From BMS3BBIN04 sp964552465 (GTDB lineage Bacteria; Electryoneota; Electryoneia; Electryoneales; Electryoneaceae), in assembly GCA_964552465.1 (NCBI GenBank), contig CAZKGR010000005.1, positions 75,646-139,645 on the forward strand: DNA of 64,000 bases, read 5' to 3'. Made by a program: the position numbers and the translations under genes. The notes below the pieces were generated by a model. That model worked only from the letters and a program-made list of their open reading frames with translations, had not been told where the DNA came from and did not search any database. Shown here one piece after another: positions 27,498-37,314 of the stretch; positions within the stretch are counted from its first letter, which is position 1, and each line of letters begins with the position of its first letter.

Positions 27498-28406
27498 ATG
27501 GATCTGTCGAACACACCATACATCGGTGAAATCTTCGCGATAGCTGCGCCCTTGAGTTGGGCGTTTGCAGTGATTCTATTTCGCTGGGCGGGAGAGCGGG
27601 TACCGCCGTTTACGTTAAACCTGTTCAAGAACATACTTGGCCTGACACTCGGTGTGATTACCGTGCTTGCCATGGGCAATCCGATTTACCGAGATGCGCC
27701 GTGGCAGGATTACGCGATTCTTATCGGAAGTGGTGTGATAGGAATAGCGATTTCGGATCTACTCTTCTTCATGGCGTTGAATCGAGTCGGCGCTGCATTA
27801 TGGTCAATCATCAACACCGGCTACAGCCCCTCTATCATTCTGCTTGCGATCCTGTTCCTTGGCGAACGTTTGACCGCATTACAATGGTTAGGCGTTGTAT
27901 TAATCCTTTCAGCAGTTCTGGCAGTTGCATGGATGACCGGCCCGAAGGATTCGATTCCGCGGAAAACGTTGATTTCCGGCGTTCTGATCGGCATCGTTGC
28001 GTTGTTCACCCAGGCAGTGTCAGTGATCATGGTCAAGCCGTTACTTGAACGTTCGGATTTGCTGTGGAACTTCAATTGGCGGTTGATTGGCGGACTGGGC
28101 GTCATGTTGCTGGCTTTGCCCTTCCGGAAGGATGCACGGAAGGTGGTGGCGGCGTTTGGCAATGTGAAAGACCTGGCGAGGATGTTCCCGCCGTCCTTCA
28201 TCGGTACCTATCTGGCGTTAATGTTATGGCTGGGTGGGATGAAATACACGCAGGCGTCAGTAGCCAGCGCCCTGAACCAGACCAGCTCACTGTTCATCTT
28301 CATTCTTGCTGTGCTGCTGCTGAAAGAGCCGGCAACGAAGCGACGCGTGGCAGGTTTGTTGGTTGGAATGGTGGGTGTGGCGTTGGTGACCTTTGCTGGT
28401 GGATAG
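27498..28406 (+). CDS. EamA family transporter (second of three)
   Basis: A 302-residue paralogue of the preceding gene, starting MDLSNTPYIGEIFAIAAPLSWAFAVILFRWAGERVPPFTLNLFKN. It carries the same NTGYSPSIILLAILFLGERLTALQWLG and MLWLGGMKYTQASVASALNQTSSLFIFILAVLLLKEP motifs. Ten hydrophobic helices are visible. It is separated by 112 bases from the first copy and by 18 bases from the third. Confidence 0.9.
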   Translation: MDLSNTPYIGEIFAIAAPLSWAFAVILFRWAGERVPPFTLNLFKNILGLTLGVITVLAMGNPIYRDAPWQDYAILIGSGVIGIAISDLLFFMALNRVGAALWSIINTGYSPSIILLAILFLGERLTALQWLGVVLILSAVLAVAWMTGPKDSIPRKTLISGVLIGIVALFTQAVSVIMVKPLLERSDLLWNFNWRLIGGLGVMLLALPFRKDARKVVAAFGNVKDLARMFPPSFIGTYLALMLWLGGMKYTQASVASALNQTSSLFIFILAVLLLKEPATKRRVAGLLVGMVGVALVTFAGG

Positions 28407-28424
28407 TAACGGAATCCTTCATTT

Positions 28425-29381
28425 GTGACGCAGATTCCTCTCCTCGGTGAGATTTTGGCGTTGGCCGCAGCCCTTGGCTGGGCGGTGGCGATAGTGCTGT
28501 TTAAGCGTGTCGGCGACCGTCTGGACCCGATTGCGTTGAACACGTTCAAGAACAGCCTGGCCTTAATCCTGCTGCTTCCAACAATGCTCATTTTTGGGCA
28601 GACGATATTGTATCCCGCCTCGATGATGGATTACGGACTGCTGCTACTCTCCGGGGTGCTGGGGATGGGGGTGGCAGACACGTTCTACCTGATGGCGCTG
28701 AACCGTCTCGGCGCAGCAATCTGGGCGATTACGAACACGTTGTATGCACCAACGGTTGTTGTTCTCGCGATGATATTCCTCAACGAGTCATTAACCGTAA
28801 TGCAATGGGTGGGGGTAGCGTTGGTGTTGGCCGCACTCGTGTTGGTTGGTGGCGAGAAACGCGAGACAGCGGTCGACGAAGAGATCTCCGAGTCGGTCTC
28901 GTCCGACAACTCGCTACGGCAACACAGGTTGACTCGCAGGGATTGGGTGCTCGGCCTGACCTATGCGACCATCGGCATTCTATCAATGGCGGTCGGTGTA
29001 ATCATCATCAAGCCGGTGCTGGACCGTTCGCCGGTGATGTGGGCGACAGCGCTGAGGCTGGTTGGCGGGCTAATGTTTCTGGCCGTGTTGATTGCGGTAA
29101 ACAGGCGTCGTGGAGATCTTTTCAAGCCGCTTCGCGAGCCGTTTGTGCTCAAACGGATGTTTCCGGCGGCATTTGTCGGTACCTACCTGGCGTTGATGTT
29201 CCTCCAGGGTGGGCTGAAGTATACGCAAGCGTCCGTCGCGACAGTCCTCACGCAAACTTCCACGCTGTTCATCTTCATTCTGGCTGTAATCTTCCTCAAG
29301 GAACCCATCAACGCGCGTCGTGTTATTGGGCTGATCGTCGGATTGGGCGGCGCAGTTTTGATCACGTTCTTCGGGGGTTGA
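28425..29381 (+). CDS. EamA family transporter (third of three)
   Basis: A 318-residue paralogue, GTG start, TQIPLLGEILALAAALGWAVAIVLFKRVGDRLDPIALNTFKNSL. It differs from copies one and two by a polar insert (about 143-172, EKRETAVDEEISESVSSDNSLRQHR) between the two EamA halves, which would form an enlarged cytoplasmic loop. The C-terminal half retains LQGGLKYTQASVATVLTQTSTLFIFILAVIFLKEP. Confidence 0.9.
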   Translation: MTQIPLLGEILALAAALGWAVAIVLFKRVGDRLDPIALNTFKNSLALILLLPTMLIFGQTILYPASMMDYGLLLLSGVLGMGVADTFYLMALNRLGAAIWAITNTLYAPTVVVLAMIFLNESLTVMQWVGVALVLAALVLVGGEKRETAVDEEISESVSSDNSLRQHRLTRRDWVLGLTYATIGILSMAVGVIIIKPVLDRSPVMWATALRLVGGLMFLAVLIAVNRRRGDLFKPLREPFVLKRMFPAAFVGTYLALMFLQGGLKYTQASVATVLTQTSTLFIFILAVIFLKEPINARRVIGLIVGLGGAVLITFFGG

Positions 29382-29643
29382 CCATCTTTCCCAAGCGCTT
29401 CCCGCCTTACATTTGCTCTACCTCGCAATCCAACATTTCCCGTTTCAAACCAGCAACTATTCTCACGCGGTCTCTCCTGATTAGTCAGAAATATGGATAC
29501 AGATGGCAGATCCGTTTTCATGTTAGTGTAATTGAGACTATGTTAAATAAAGGTCCCGTCATCAGAACAGCAGAATGTTAATCGAAAACAGACGGGATTA
29601 AGACAATGGGTTGTCATGTATTGTATACCTTGAGGGGGGTACC

Positions 29644-32091
29644 ATGAAGAGAGGAGTCGCAGTCATTTCGAGTGTATTTCTAATTGCCTGGATTGCTTTC
29701 GCAGGGCCAGTGGTAGAAGGGCCGTCGGTAGCGTTAACAGGGGACGAACAAATCAACCTTCCAACCAACCCGATTGGTTGGACACCACAGCAAAATGTGA
29801 TAGATGTTGTCGGTGACACAATCCACATCGGCACCACGGGTTGGGACGCACAACACAACGGTGGCGTCGGCCGAATGATCGGCTACACGAATGCTGGCAA
29901 CGGAAACGCGCATTTTGTCTGGACCAAGCTGTACGGTCTTATTCCATCAGACGCTCGCCATGTTGTTCACTGTGAGGCGGCAGGGGATGGCGTTGGCGGT
30001 TACACGGTAACCGCGGCGATAAGTGTGGAAAACGGGTATCGCAGTGGCTACGCCAATCTTCCTTTCGGAGCCGCTGGCGACAACGAGTACCCGGTTTTTC
30101 ACTATTCACCGACCGCCGGGGCACCGTGGGGCAGCTATGCCTTCATCGAGAATCCGTTTGTGCCGACTTTGTACAACGGTGTATTCAATCCGGACGTTTT
30201 CGTGAACGGTCATATCTGGCCGCACGGTATGTATTCGTCGGGCTACATCCACACAGTCAGCCACGAACAGCGTGCTGGCAACAGTGACCTCATGCAAATC
30301 AGTTATATGCGCTGGGAAGTGAATGATGCGGTCGGTCTTCTGACCCCAGCGACGGGTGACGGCCTCCCGATCCTGATCACCAGCAACGCGATGAACATCT
30401 CAGCGGACATCATCGCGAACGACACAGGCGACCAGGTTGCGATCGGGGTGGTAATGGGTCGTTATGGCACCATCGGCGAGGATTTCCTCGGCGGCGGCCA
30501 GGATGATCAGTGGAACAATGACCTGTGGATCTTCGAAAGCACGGACGGTGGTCTAAACTGGGACACAGGTACAGACGTCACCCAGTTCATCGGCCCGGAC
30601 TACAACGCATTGCCGGACACGATGACCGCCAACGGCGATACCATGCGCGCCTACACCGACTGTTCGGTCATATATGATGACACAGGCGGTCTTCGGGCGG
30701 CGTTCAGTGTCGGCCTTTTTGACTGGTTCCGCGAGGCAATTTACTACGAAAGCCGTATCTATCACTGGATGGAAGACGGCGCCGGCAACGATGTCTGGAC
30801 ACTGATCAACCATCAACCATTCGCTGGTGGCGCGGAAGCTTGGGGACGGACGACCGATCGTCCAAGCCTGTATTTCGACGATGACACCGGTATCCTCTGG
30901 TGCGCGATGGAAGTGGTCGACTGGGGTCCAGACACAACGGACTGGGGTAATGCTGGGTTGACGAATACGGACATATTTGTTTCAGCATCGCCACCAGGCG
31001 AATACAACGGTCTGCTTTGGACCAAGCCGGTCAATGTTACCAACACCAAATGGCTGGGTACTCCACCCGCCCCGGTAGGTTCCTGCCAGAGCGAAACCGA
31101 TCCAAGCCTCGCGCTGGACAGTGACGGCGACAACTTGCACATGATGTATGTGCTCGATCTCGATGCTGGTACAGGTATCAGCGCCACGCCGGAAGGCGAC
31201 GTTACCGACAATCCGGTTGTCTATCACGTGATCGCCAAACAAACGTTGCTCGATGAGTTCGAGAATGCAGGCGAGTGGTTGGTCAACTACCCGATGCACG
31301 TTGACGAATACGGCCACTGGGTTGACCCTGGCGACTGGGCGTGGGCTGAGTATGGTGGCTTCTTCACAACATCTCGTGAAGGACCGGTAACATTAACCCT
31401 GACCGGAGTCAATACGACCATTCCCGCAGGCGGCGGCGAACTAAGCTACACTGTGCACATTGAAAGCAACTTGCCCTACGGGGTAAACGGGGTAGACTAC
31501 TGGGCGCGTGCGCTCATGCCGAACGGACAGCAGACTGGTGTTCTTATCCAGCAGACTTTCAACATGACGCCGTTCATGAATGTCACTGCTGGACCTGTTA
31601 CCCATGATGTTCCTCCGTCAGCTCCCGCAGGGGATTACACGTACACCGGCTACCTCGGCTTCTATCCAGTTGTGTATGTGGAAGATTCATTCGGGTTCAC
31701 CAAAGAGGGCGCTGTAACGGATGCTGAGTATGAATTTGATCCGGCAGACTGGACCTCTGGTGGCGACTTATCGATGCTCGCGGGCGATCCCACCGAGGGC
31801 GAGAAGGTGACGGCGAGCCTGCCGTCCGAATTCACGCTTAGTGCAGCCTATCCGAACCCGTTCAACGCGATGACGACGGTGAAGATTGCGTTGCCGGAAG
31901 CGTCGAACCTGACGGTGACCGTGTTCAACACACTCGGTCAGGAAGTCGCGCAGTTGGCGAACGGTCGCACCGCAGCCGGAACGCACGCGTTCACATTTGA
32001 TGCGTCCGACCTGTCCAGCGGTATCTACTTCGTGCAGGCGAACGTGCCCGGCCAGATCGATGCGCTGCAGAAGGTAGTGTTGGTGAAGTAA
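29644..32091 (+). CDS. Secreted protein of unknown fold with T9SS sorting domain
   Basis: ATG 29644 follows GAGGGGGG and starts a signal peptide (MKRGVAVISSVFLIAWIAFAG). The 815-residue protein has aspartate- and tryptophan-rich repeats suggestive of a beta-propeller (DLWIFESTDGGLNWDTG, RPSLYFDDDTGILWCAMEVVDWGPDTT), then an Ig-like domain from about 585 and a type A sorting domain (PAYPNPFN-like AAYPNPFNAMTTVKIALPEAS ... LGQEVAQLA) over the last 80 residues. The function is unknown. The last ~190 bases are almost the same as in the next two sorting-domain genes. Confidence 0.8.
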   Translation: MKRGVAVISSVFLIAWIAFAGPVVEGPSVALTGDEQINLPTNPIGWTPQQNVIDVVGDTIHIGTTGWDAQHNGGVGRMIGYTNAGNGNAHFVWTKLYGLIPSDARHVVHCEAAGDGVGGYTVTAAISVENGYRSGYANLPFGAAGDNEYPVFHYSPTAGAPWGSYAFIENPFVPTLYNGVFNPDVFVNGHIWPHGMYSSGYIHTVSHEQRAGNSDLMQISYMRWEVNDAVGLLTPATGDGLPILITSNAMNISADIIANDTGDQVAIGVVMGRYGTIGEDFLGGGQDDQWNNDLWIFESTDGGLNWDTGTDVTQFIGPDYNALPDTMTANGDTMRAYTDCSVIYDDTGGLRAAFSVGLFDWFREAIYYESRIYHWMEDGAGNDVWTLINHQPFAGGAEAWGRTTDRPSLYFDDDTGILWCAMEVVDWGPDTTDWGNAGLTNTDIFVSASPPGEYNGLLWTKPVNVTNTKWLGTPPAPVGSCQSETDPSLALDSDGDNLHMMYVLDLDAGTGISATPEGDVTDNPVVYHVIAKQTLLDEFENAGEWLVNYPMHVDEYGHWVDPGDWAWAEYGGFFTTSREGPVTLTLTGVNTTIPAGGGELSYTVHIESNLPYGVNGVDYWARALMPNGQQTGVLIQQTFNMTPFMNVTAGPVTHDVPPSAPAGDYTYTGYLGFYPVVYVEDSFGFTKEGAVTDAEYEFDPADWTSGGDLSMLAGDPTEGEKVTASLPSEFTLSAAYPNPFNAMTTVKIALPEASNLTVTVFNTLGQEVAQLANGRTAAGTHAFTFDASDLSSGIYFVQANVPGQIDALQKVVLVK

Positions 32092-32116
32092 GCTCTCTTA
32101 ATCTGACGTAAGATCA

Positions 32117-32147
32117 ACAGCCACAGCAGTTTGCTGTGGCTGTTTTG
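32117..32147 (+). terminator. Rho-independent terminator
   Basis: ACAGCCACAGCA, GTT, TGCTGTGGCTGT followed by TTTTG, 26 bases after the stop at 32091. Confidence 0.9.
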
Positions 32148-32267
32148 TATCTGGAAATCTCTATTATTTCAGTGTTTCACTTGCAAAACACCAAATATGA
32201 GAAATACTATATGACATCGTCAGATTCAGGGAATTCTACAGCAGTTCCTATCTTGGGGGAGGGGATC

Positions 32268-34094
32268 GTGCGAACTTTCATTCTTGTTCTTCTTTCATTC
32301 TTTTTACCCGTCTTGGTATTCGCCCAGATTGTCTGGGTAGAGCATTCAGTCATCGGATCTTTCGGCCAAGCAAAAGATTCCTTCGCAGCAGATGTTGATG
32401 GTGATGGCGATATGGATGTACTAGGTGTCACTGGTCACAACGTCGACACGATTGCTTGGTTTGAAAACGTTGGTGACAACGAGAATTACATTCAACACAC
32501 CATTGACAACCAGTTTAACACTCCTACCAGCGTATATGCAGCAGATATTGATGGGGATGGCGACACCGACATTCTGGGTACAGCTAACGCTGACAATGAT
32601 ATTGTCTGGTGGGAAAACCTCTATGGCGACGGCTTGACTCTCATAGAACACGTGGTAGACGGAGGATTTGCAGAGCCGTCGGACGCTCTGGCTGCAGATC
32701 TTGACGGCGATGGTGACATGGATGTGCTGGCTTCAGGGTATACGTGGTCTACAAATGGATACATTCACTGGTGGGAGAATCTCAATGGCGATGGGCTAAC
32801 ATGGACTGAACGTGTAGTTGATGGAAATTATTGCCAGGCTAACCAGGTTTCCACTGCGGACATGGACGGTGATGGTGATCTCGACGTTCTAAGTGCCTCA
32901 CTGTACTTTGGTGTAGTCACCTGGTGGGAGAACCTCGGAGAAGGTCTGAACTGGGCTGAACACCTGGTGGCAAGCACGGTTGGAGGTTATCCCTTCGCAG
33001 CCGATATGGACGGCGATGGCGACAATGATATACTCGGCACAACATTATCATATGATGTTGCCTGGTGGGAAAACATGGAAGGAAATGGCCTCGGCTGGAA
33101 CGAACACTCAATTGAAGATAGCTATGAAGGTGGTTACAAGCGATTTGCCGCAGACGTTGACAATGATGGTGATACAGATGTGATCTGCACGTCTGGTATT
33201 CTGGGTCAGATCGCTTGGTGGGAAAATTTGGATGGCAGCGGGATAGCCTGGTCTGAGTATATGGTTGTCACTAATAATAGTGGTTTCAGTTTATCAGCAT
33301 GTGATATGGATGGAGATGGTGACACCGATGTGCTAGGTTCCGAAGGTTCACGTATTTCATGGTGGGAGCAGGAAGGGCCGCCTGTTCCGGTGGTAGTGAC
33401 ACTCGTGCCCGCAGCAAATCCCGTGATCGTCCCGCGCGGGGCGTCGTTCAGCTATGACCTGATCATAGCATTCAACCTGACGCAGACGATGTTTGGAGTC
33501 ATCTGGTCGGAGGCGATCCTGCCCGGCGGTACTACTTACGGACCCGTCTACAACACAGCTTTCCTGTTCGCGCCTGGGATGACAATCAACGTGCAAAATA
33601 TCCAGCAAGTTGTGCCTGCGTATGCACCATTGGGCGACTATTCCTGGGTAGTCAATGCTGGACCTTCGATGGCGATGCCGGTGGGATCTGACTCGTTCCC
33701 GTTCACGGTAATTTCTACAGCAGCGGATGCACAATCATCAGGAATAGGCTGGGAATCGGTTGGCCACGAACGAATCGCAGAAAGTTCATCAGGTCGTGAT
33801 CCAAGCGGCCAAATTACGGAGATTCCAACAGATTTTGGTCTTCTTCCCGCCCAACCGAACCCATTCAACTCGTCGACGACGGTGACGGTTGCGCTGCCGT
33901 CATCGTCGAACCTGACGGTGACCGTGTACAACACACTTGGTCAGGAAGTCGCGCAGTTGGCGAACGGTCCCACGGCAGCGGGAACACACGCATTTACGTT
34001 CGACGCGTCCGACCTGTCCAGCGGCATCTACTTTGTGCAGGCGACCGTGCCCGGCCAGATCGATGCGCTGCAAAAGGTGGTGCTGGTGAAATAG
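32268..34094 (+). CDS. Secreted FG-GAP/VCBS repeat protein with T9SS sorting domain
   Basis: GTG 32268 follows GGGGGAGGGG and starts a signal peptide (VRTFILVLLSFFLPVLVFAQ). Eight or so FG-GAP/VCBS repeats follow, each with a calcium-loop core such as DVDGDGDMDVLG, DIDGDGDTDILG or DMDGDGDLDVLS, spaced about 45 residues and alternating with WWENLxGxGLxWxEH. This predicts a seven- or eight-bladed propeller. An Ig-like domain (about 375-500) and the sorting domain (PAQPNPFNSSTTVTVALPSS, LGQEVAQLA) close the 608-residue protein. FG-GAP propellers often mediate surface binding. Confidence 0.87.
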   Translation: MRTFILVLLSFFLPVLVFAQIVWVEHSVIGSFGQAKDSFAADVDGDGDMDVLGVTGHNVDTIAWFENVGDNENYIQHTIDNQFNTPTSVYAADIDGDGDTDILGTANADNDIVWWENLYGDGLTLIEHVVDGGFAEPSDALAADLDGDGDMDVLASGYTWSTNGYIHWWENLNGDGLTWTERVVDGNYCQANQVSTADMDGDGDLDVLSASLYFGVVTWWENLGEGLNWAEHLVASTVGGYPFAADMDGDGDNDILGTTLSYDVAWWENMEGNGLGWNEHSIEDSYEGGYKRFAADVDNDGDTDVICTSGILGQIAWWENLDGSGIAWSEYMVVTNNSGFSLSACDMDGDGDTDVLGSEGSRISWWEQEGPPVPVVVTLVPAANPVIVPRGASFSYDLIIAFNLTQTMFGVIWSEAILPGGTTYGPVYNTAFLFAPGMTINVQNIQQVVPAYAPLGDYSWVVNAGPSMAMPVGSDSFPFTVISTAADAQSSGIGWESVGHERIAESSSGRDPSGQITEIPTDFGLLPAQPNPFNSSTTVTVALPSSSNLTVTVYNTLGQEVAQLANGPTAAGTHAFTFDASDLSSGIYFVQATVPGQIDALQKVVLVK

Positions 34095-34124
34095 TCTTCA
34101 ACAACAGGTGTACTATTGCAATTC

Positions 34125-34154
34125 TAGGCTGACCGTCAGGTCGGCCTATTTTCG
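34125..34154 (+). terminator. Rho-independent terminator
   Basis: TAGGCTGACC, GTCA, GGTCGGCCTA followed by TTTTCGTTTT, 30 bases after the stop at 34094. Confidence 0.87.
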
Positions 34155-34234
34155 TTTTAGCCTTAATATTTGTAACCGTGCAAGTTGCCACTCAGTCTTA
34201 TCGGTAGATTTGCTAACTCAGTGGAGGATGCACG

Positions 34235-35959
34235 ATGAGATTCGCGCACGGTTTGTTCTCTGCCCTGTTTGTCCTGATGTTGGTCACCCTCGCTTATGGA
34301 TCACCCCGTTTTGTTGAACACGTAGTCAATGGTTCGTTTGCTGGCGCCGTGTCATTGCATGTTATCGACATGGATAGCGATCTAGACCTCGACATTGTCG
34401 CCTGCGGTGTAGACGGAGATTACATCTCATGGTTCGAACAGCAGGCGGGAATGCAGTTCATCGAACACCCGGTGGCAAGCGGAATAGTAGACGTTTATTC
34501 GGTAACGGCAGCCGATTTCGACGAAGACGGTTTGATGGACATCGCATCCGCAGCATATACCGCCGACCGTCTCGATGTCTGGTTGCAACAGATTGATGGT
34601 ACGTTCGCCGAGCTTGCGCTCGACGACAACTACAATCAGGCCCACACGGTTGAAGTTGCGGATATGAACGAAGATGGTCACATCGACCTGCTATCCATGG
34701 GCGGTGGGAATATGCCGTTACGTTTGTATGAAAACGACGGCAGTGCCAATTTCACAATGATTCCTCTGCACGAACTGACATACCGTGGCCAGTCTTGTCG
34801 TCCTATCGACATGGATCTGGACGGCGACCTTGATATTCTCAGCAACAATTTCAACAACAGCCGTTTTAGTCTGTTTCGCAACGACGGCGAAGAGAATTTT
34901 GTCGCGGAATTAATCGGATTCAATGATGGATCTCACTGGATCATCGGCGCGGATGTTGATGGAGATGGATTTCCCAACCCGGTCACTGCTTCCTACATCG
35001 CCGGCGAAATCTCATGGTGGTGGCTGAACTTCGGCATCTGGAACCGGACGAGCATTGACGATCAGCTGATTGGGGCGGTATACATTGAGGCCGCGGATTT
35101 TGATATTGATGGCGATATGGACCTTGTCGCGACTGCCGAAGCTGGTGGACAGCTGGCGTGGTACGAGAACGACGCTACAGAGTTCACCAAACACGTGCTG
35201 GACAATGGTTTTGTTCTCGGAGGCGAGGTGGTGCCGATCGATCTGGACGGGGACGGCGATCTGGACATCGTTGCCGCGTCCAAGGGACTGAATGACATCG
35301 TCTGGTGGGAGCTGGAGTCTATCCAGCCGCCGAGCGAATTTGAATTGATTACTCCGTTGAGCGGCGATACAATTCGAACAGATGAAAATCTGCTCGTCGA
35401 ATGGACGGCGTCGTCTGACAATGATCCCGGCGCAGATGTCAGCTACAGCGTTCAGCTTGGTTGTGCGCTGCAGCCCGAGGACACGAGCTGGGTGGTGATG
35501 GAGAACATCACTGGGACGAACGCGCAGTTCATGCCGCCCATGTTGTGGCCAGACGTCGATCCGGGAGAATACGATGGGATCGTCTATGTATATGCCGGGT
35601 CACAAGGCGATGTCGTTACGTGCATAAACCCCGCCGAAGTCTCGCTCATTATCACTGCCAACGCTGTTGAAGATGAACGTGGTGGATTACCCGCACACTA
35701 TGCGTTGCTACCATCTCATCCAAATCCGTTCAACTCGACGACGACGGTGACGATAGCGTTACCGGAAGCATCGGATCTGACGGTGACGGTGTTCAACACA
35801 CTCGGTCAGGAAGTCGCGCAGCTGGCGAACGGTCCCACGGCAGCGGGAACACACGCATTTACGTTCGACGCGTCCGACCTGTCCAGCGGCATCTATTTCG
35901 TGCAGGCGAATGTGCCCGGCAAGCTCGATGCAATGCAGAAGGTGGCACTGGTGAGGTAG
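34235..35959 (+). CDS. Secreted FG-GAP/VCBS repeat protein with T9SS sorting domain (paralogue)
   Basis: ATG 34235 follows GTGGAGG; the signal peptide is MRFAHGLFSALFVLMLVTLAYG. The 574-residue protein repeats the architecture of its upstream neighbour: FG-GAP units with DMDSDLDLDIVA, DFDEDGLMDIAS, DMNEDGHIDLLS, DMDLDGDLDILS, DIDGDMDLVA and DLDGDGDLDIVA, then a fibronectin- or Ig-like module (about 365-480) and a sorting domain. The repeat part has diverged well from the neighbour while the sorting-domain DNA stays almost identical, a sign of recent exchange. Confidence 0.87.
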   Translation: MRFAHGLFSALFVLMLVTLAYGSPRFVEHVVNGSFAGAVSLHVIDMDSDLDLDIVACGVDGDYISWFEQQAGMQFIEHPVASGIVDVYSVTAADFDEDGLMDIASAAYTADRLDVWLQQIDGTFAELALDDNYNQAHTVEVADMNEDGHIDLLSMGGGNMPLRLYENDGSANFTMIPLHELTYRGQSCRPIDMDLDGDLDILSNNFNNSRFSLFRNDGEENFVAELIGFNDGSHWIIGADVDGDGFPNPVTASYIAGEISWWWLNFGIWNRTSIDDQLIGAVYIEAADFDIDGDMDLVATAEAGGQLAWYENDATEFTKHVLDNGFVLGGEVVPIDLDGDGDLDIVAASKGLNDIVWWELESIQPPSEFELITPLSGDTIRTDENLLVEWTASSDNDPGADVSYSVQLGCALQPEDTSWVVMENITGTNAQFMPPMLWPDVDPGEYDGIVYVYAGSQGDVVTCINPAEVSLIITANAVEDERGGLPAHYALLPSHPNPFNSTTTVTIALPEASDLTVTVFNTLGQEVAQLANGPTAAGTHAFTFDASDLSSGIYFVQANVPGKLDAMQKVALVR

Positions 35960-36135
35960 GTTGTGAATTTAACAATACGCACCTGATGATACCAATCAAG
36001 GAATCTCATGAGGTAAATCAGACTCAACAGCCTGTTAATCAACTTGACAAGCATACCAGGGGTGTCTGAAAATTTTGGTTTTCGAATGACCCGTTACTAT
36101 CTTTTGTCAGAGAAGCGACCGATCAGTTTTCCAAA

Positions 36136-36144
36136 GGGGGGGGG
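36136..36144 (+). repeat. Nine-G homopolymer just upstream of a start codon
   Basis: AAA, nine Gs, CCTGACC and ATG 36152. The G tract is the Shine-Dalgarno region of the Sel1 gene. A run of nine is long for such a site and may vary in length by slippage. Confidence 0.7.
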
Positions 36145-36151
36145 CCTGACC

Positions 36152-37066
36152 ATGCGCATTTTCTTCCTGATAATTGTTCTCGTTTTCATCCCAGTTACAT
36201 CAATTTCCACAGAACTTTTGGATAGTGCGCAGACTGCTTTTCAAGCAGAGGATTACGACACCGCATTTCGGATATTCCAGATCCTTGCCGAACAAAAAGA
36301 CCCATTTGCTCATACCCGTCTTGGGTTCATGTATTACTATGGTTATGGAGTAACACAGGATTACAAGCAAGCAATCAAATGGTTTATGTCGGGTTCTAAC
36401 CTTGGCGATGGTGAAGCTCCATACCAGCTCGGCAGAATGCATCAGCAAGGAATTGGAACTCCTGAGAATCCAAGCGAGGCTGAGAGATATTTCAGACTAT
36501 CTGCAGAAAGAGATCACGCATTGGCACAACTATATCTTGGGGAAATGTATTTTATGGGGAATGGAATAGATCAAGATCTTACCGAAGCGCTGAAGATGTT
36601 TGAACTGTCAGCAGGTCAAAATAATGTAGATTCACAAAATCACCTGAGCACGATGTATTGGCAAGGGCTCGGTGTGGAACAGGATTATTTTGAAGCTGAA
36701 AAGTGGCTTCGATTGGCCGCAGAACAGGACGACAGAACAGCGCAATATAACCTTGGATTGATGTACGCCAACGGTGTTGGTGTTGATCAGGACTATGATG
36801 AGGCGATTCAATGGTATCGTCGTTCTGCAGAACTGGGCGACTCAGATGCGCGAAATAATCTTGGATATATGTACAAGAATGGTCTGGGGGCGCCTCAAAA
36901 TCTGACAGAAGCAGCAATGTGGTTCAGGCTTGCTGCTGAGCAGAATAACGAAATGGCACAATATAACCTGGGACTGATGTATTTTGACGGTATCGGTGTT
37001 CCACAAGATTTTGAAGAGGCTGCAAAATGGTTTCGTCTTGCTTATGAAAACCAAGATAATGATTAA
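36152..37066 (+). CDS. Exported Sel1-repeat (TPR-like) protein
   Basis: ATG 36152 starts a signal peptide (MRIFFLIIVLVFIPVTSIS). The remaining ~285 residues form about seven Sel1-like repeats of 36 residues with the consensus A.Y.LG.MY..G.GV.QD..EA..WFRLAAEQ, for example NLGLMYANGVGVDQDYDEAIQWYRRSAELGD. Sel1 solenoids scaffold protein complexes, often in the periplasm or at the surface. The DNA is more AT-rich than the flanking FG-GAP and propeller genes. It has no sorting domain. The partner is unknown. Confidence 0.88.
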   Translation: MRIFFLIIVLVFIPVTSISTELLDSAQTAFQAEDYDTAFRIFQILAEQKDPFAHTRLGFMYYYGYGVTQDYKQAIKWFMSGSNLGDGEAPYQLGRMHQQGIGTPENPSEAERYFRLSAERDHALAQLYLGEMYFMGNGIDQDLTEALKMFELSAGQNNVDSQNHLSTMYWQGLGVEQDYFEAEKWLRLAAEQDDRTAQYNLGLMYANGVGVDQDYDEAIQWYRRSAELGDSDARNNLGYMYKNGLGAPQNLTEAAMWFRLAAEQNNEMAQYNLGLMYFDGIGVPQDFEEAAKWFRLAYENQDND

Positions 37067-37314
37067 ACGAGGTCGTTTACCACGGGTGCTGTTTTAGTCT
37101 GGAATGTAAAGGACGGCATAGAAATCCAGCCTTTTTAGACTGTCGATGGGACAACATTCTCCGAAACGATTGGGGCGTTCGTGAATGAGGCGGGCGCCCC
37201 GGTTCATTCTCGAGAGATGTCAAAATCTTGCAGAATCCTGCTAATCAACATGAACTTCGTGCTGTCCTATCTCTATATTAAGCAATAATCTGCATATTCA
37301 GTATGGAGGTTCAG

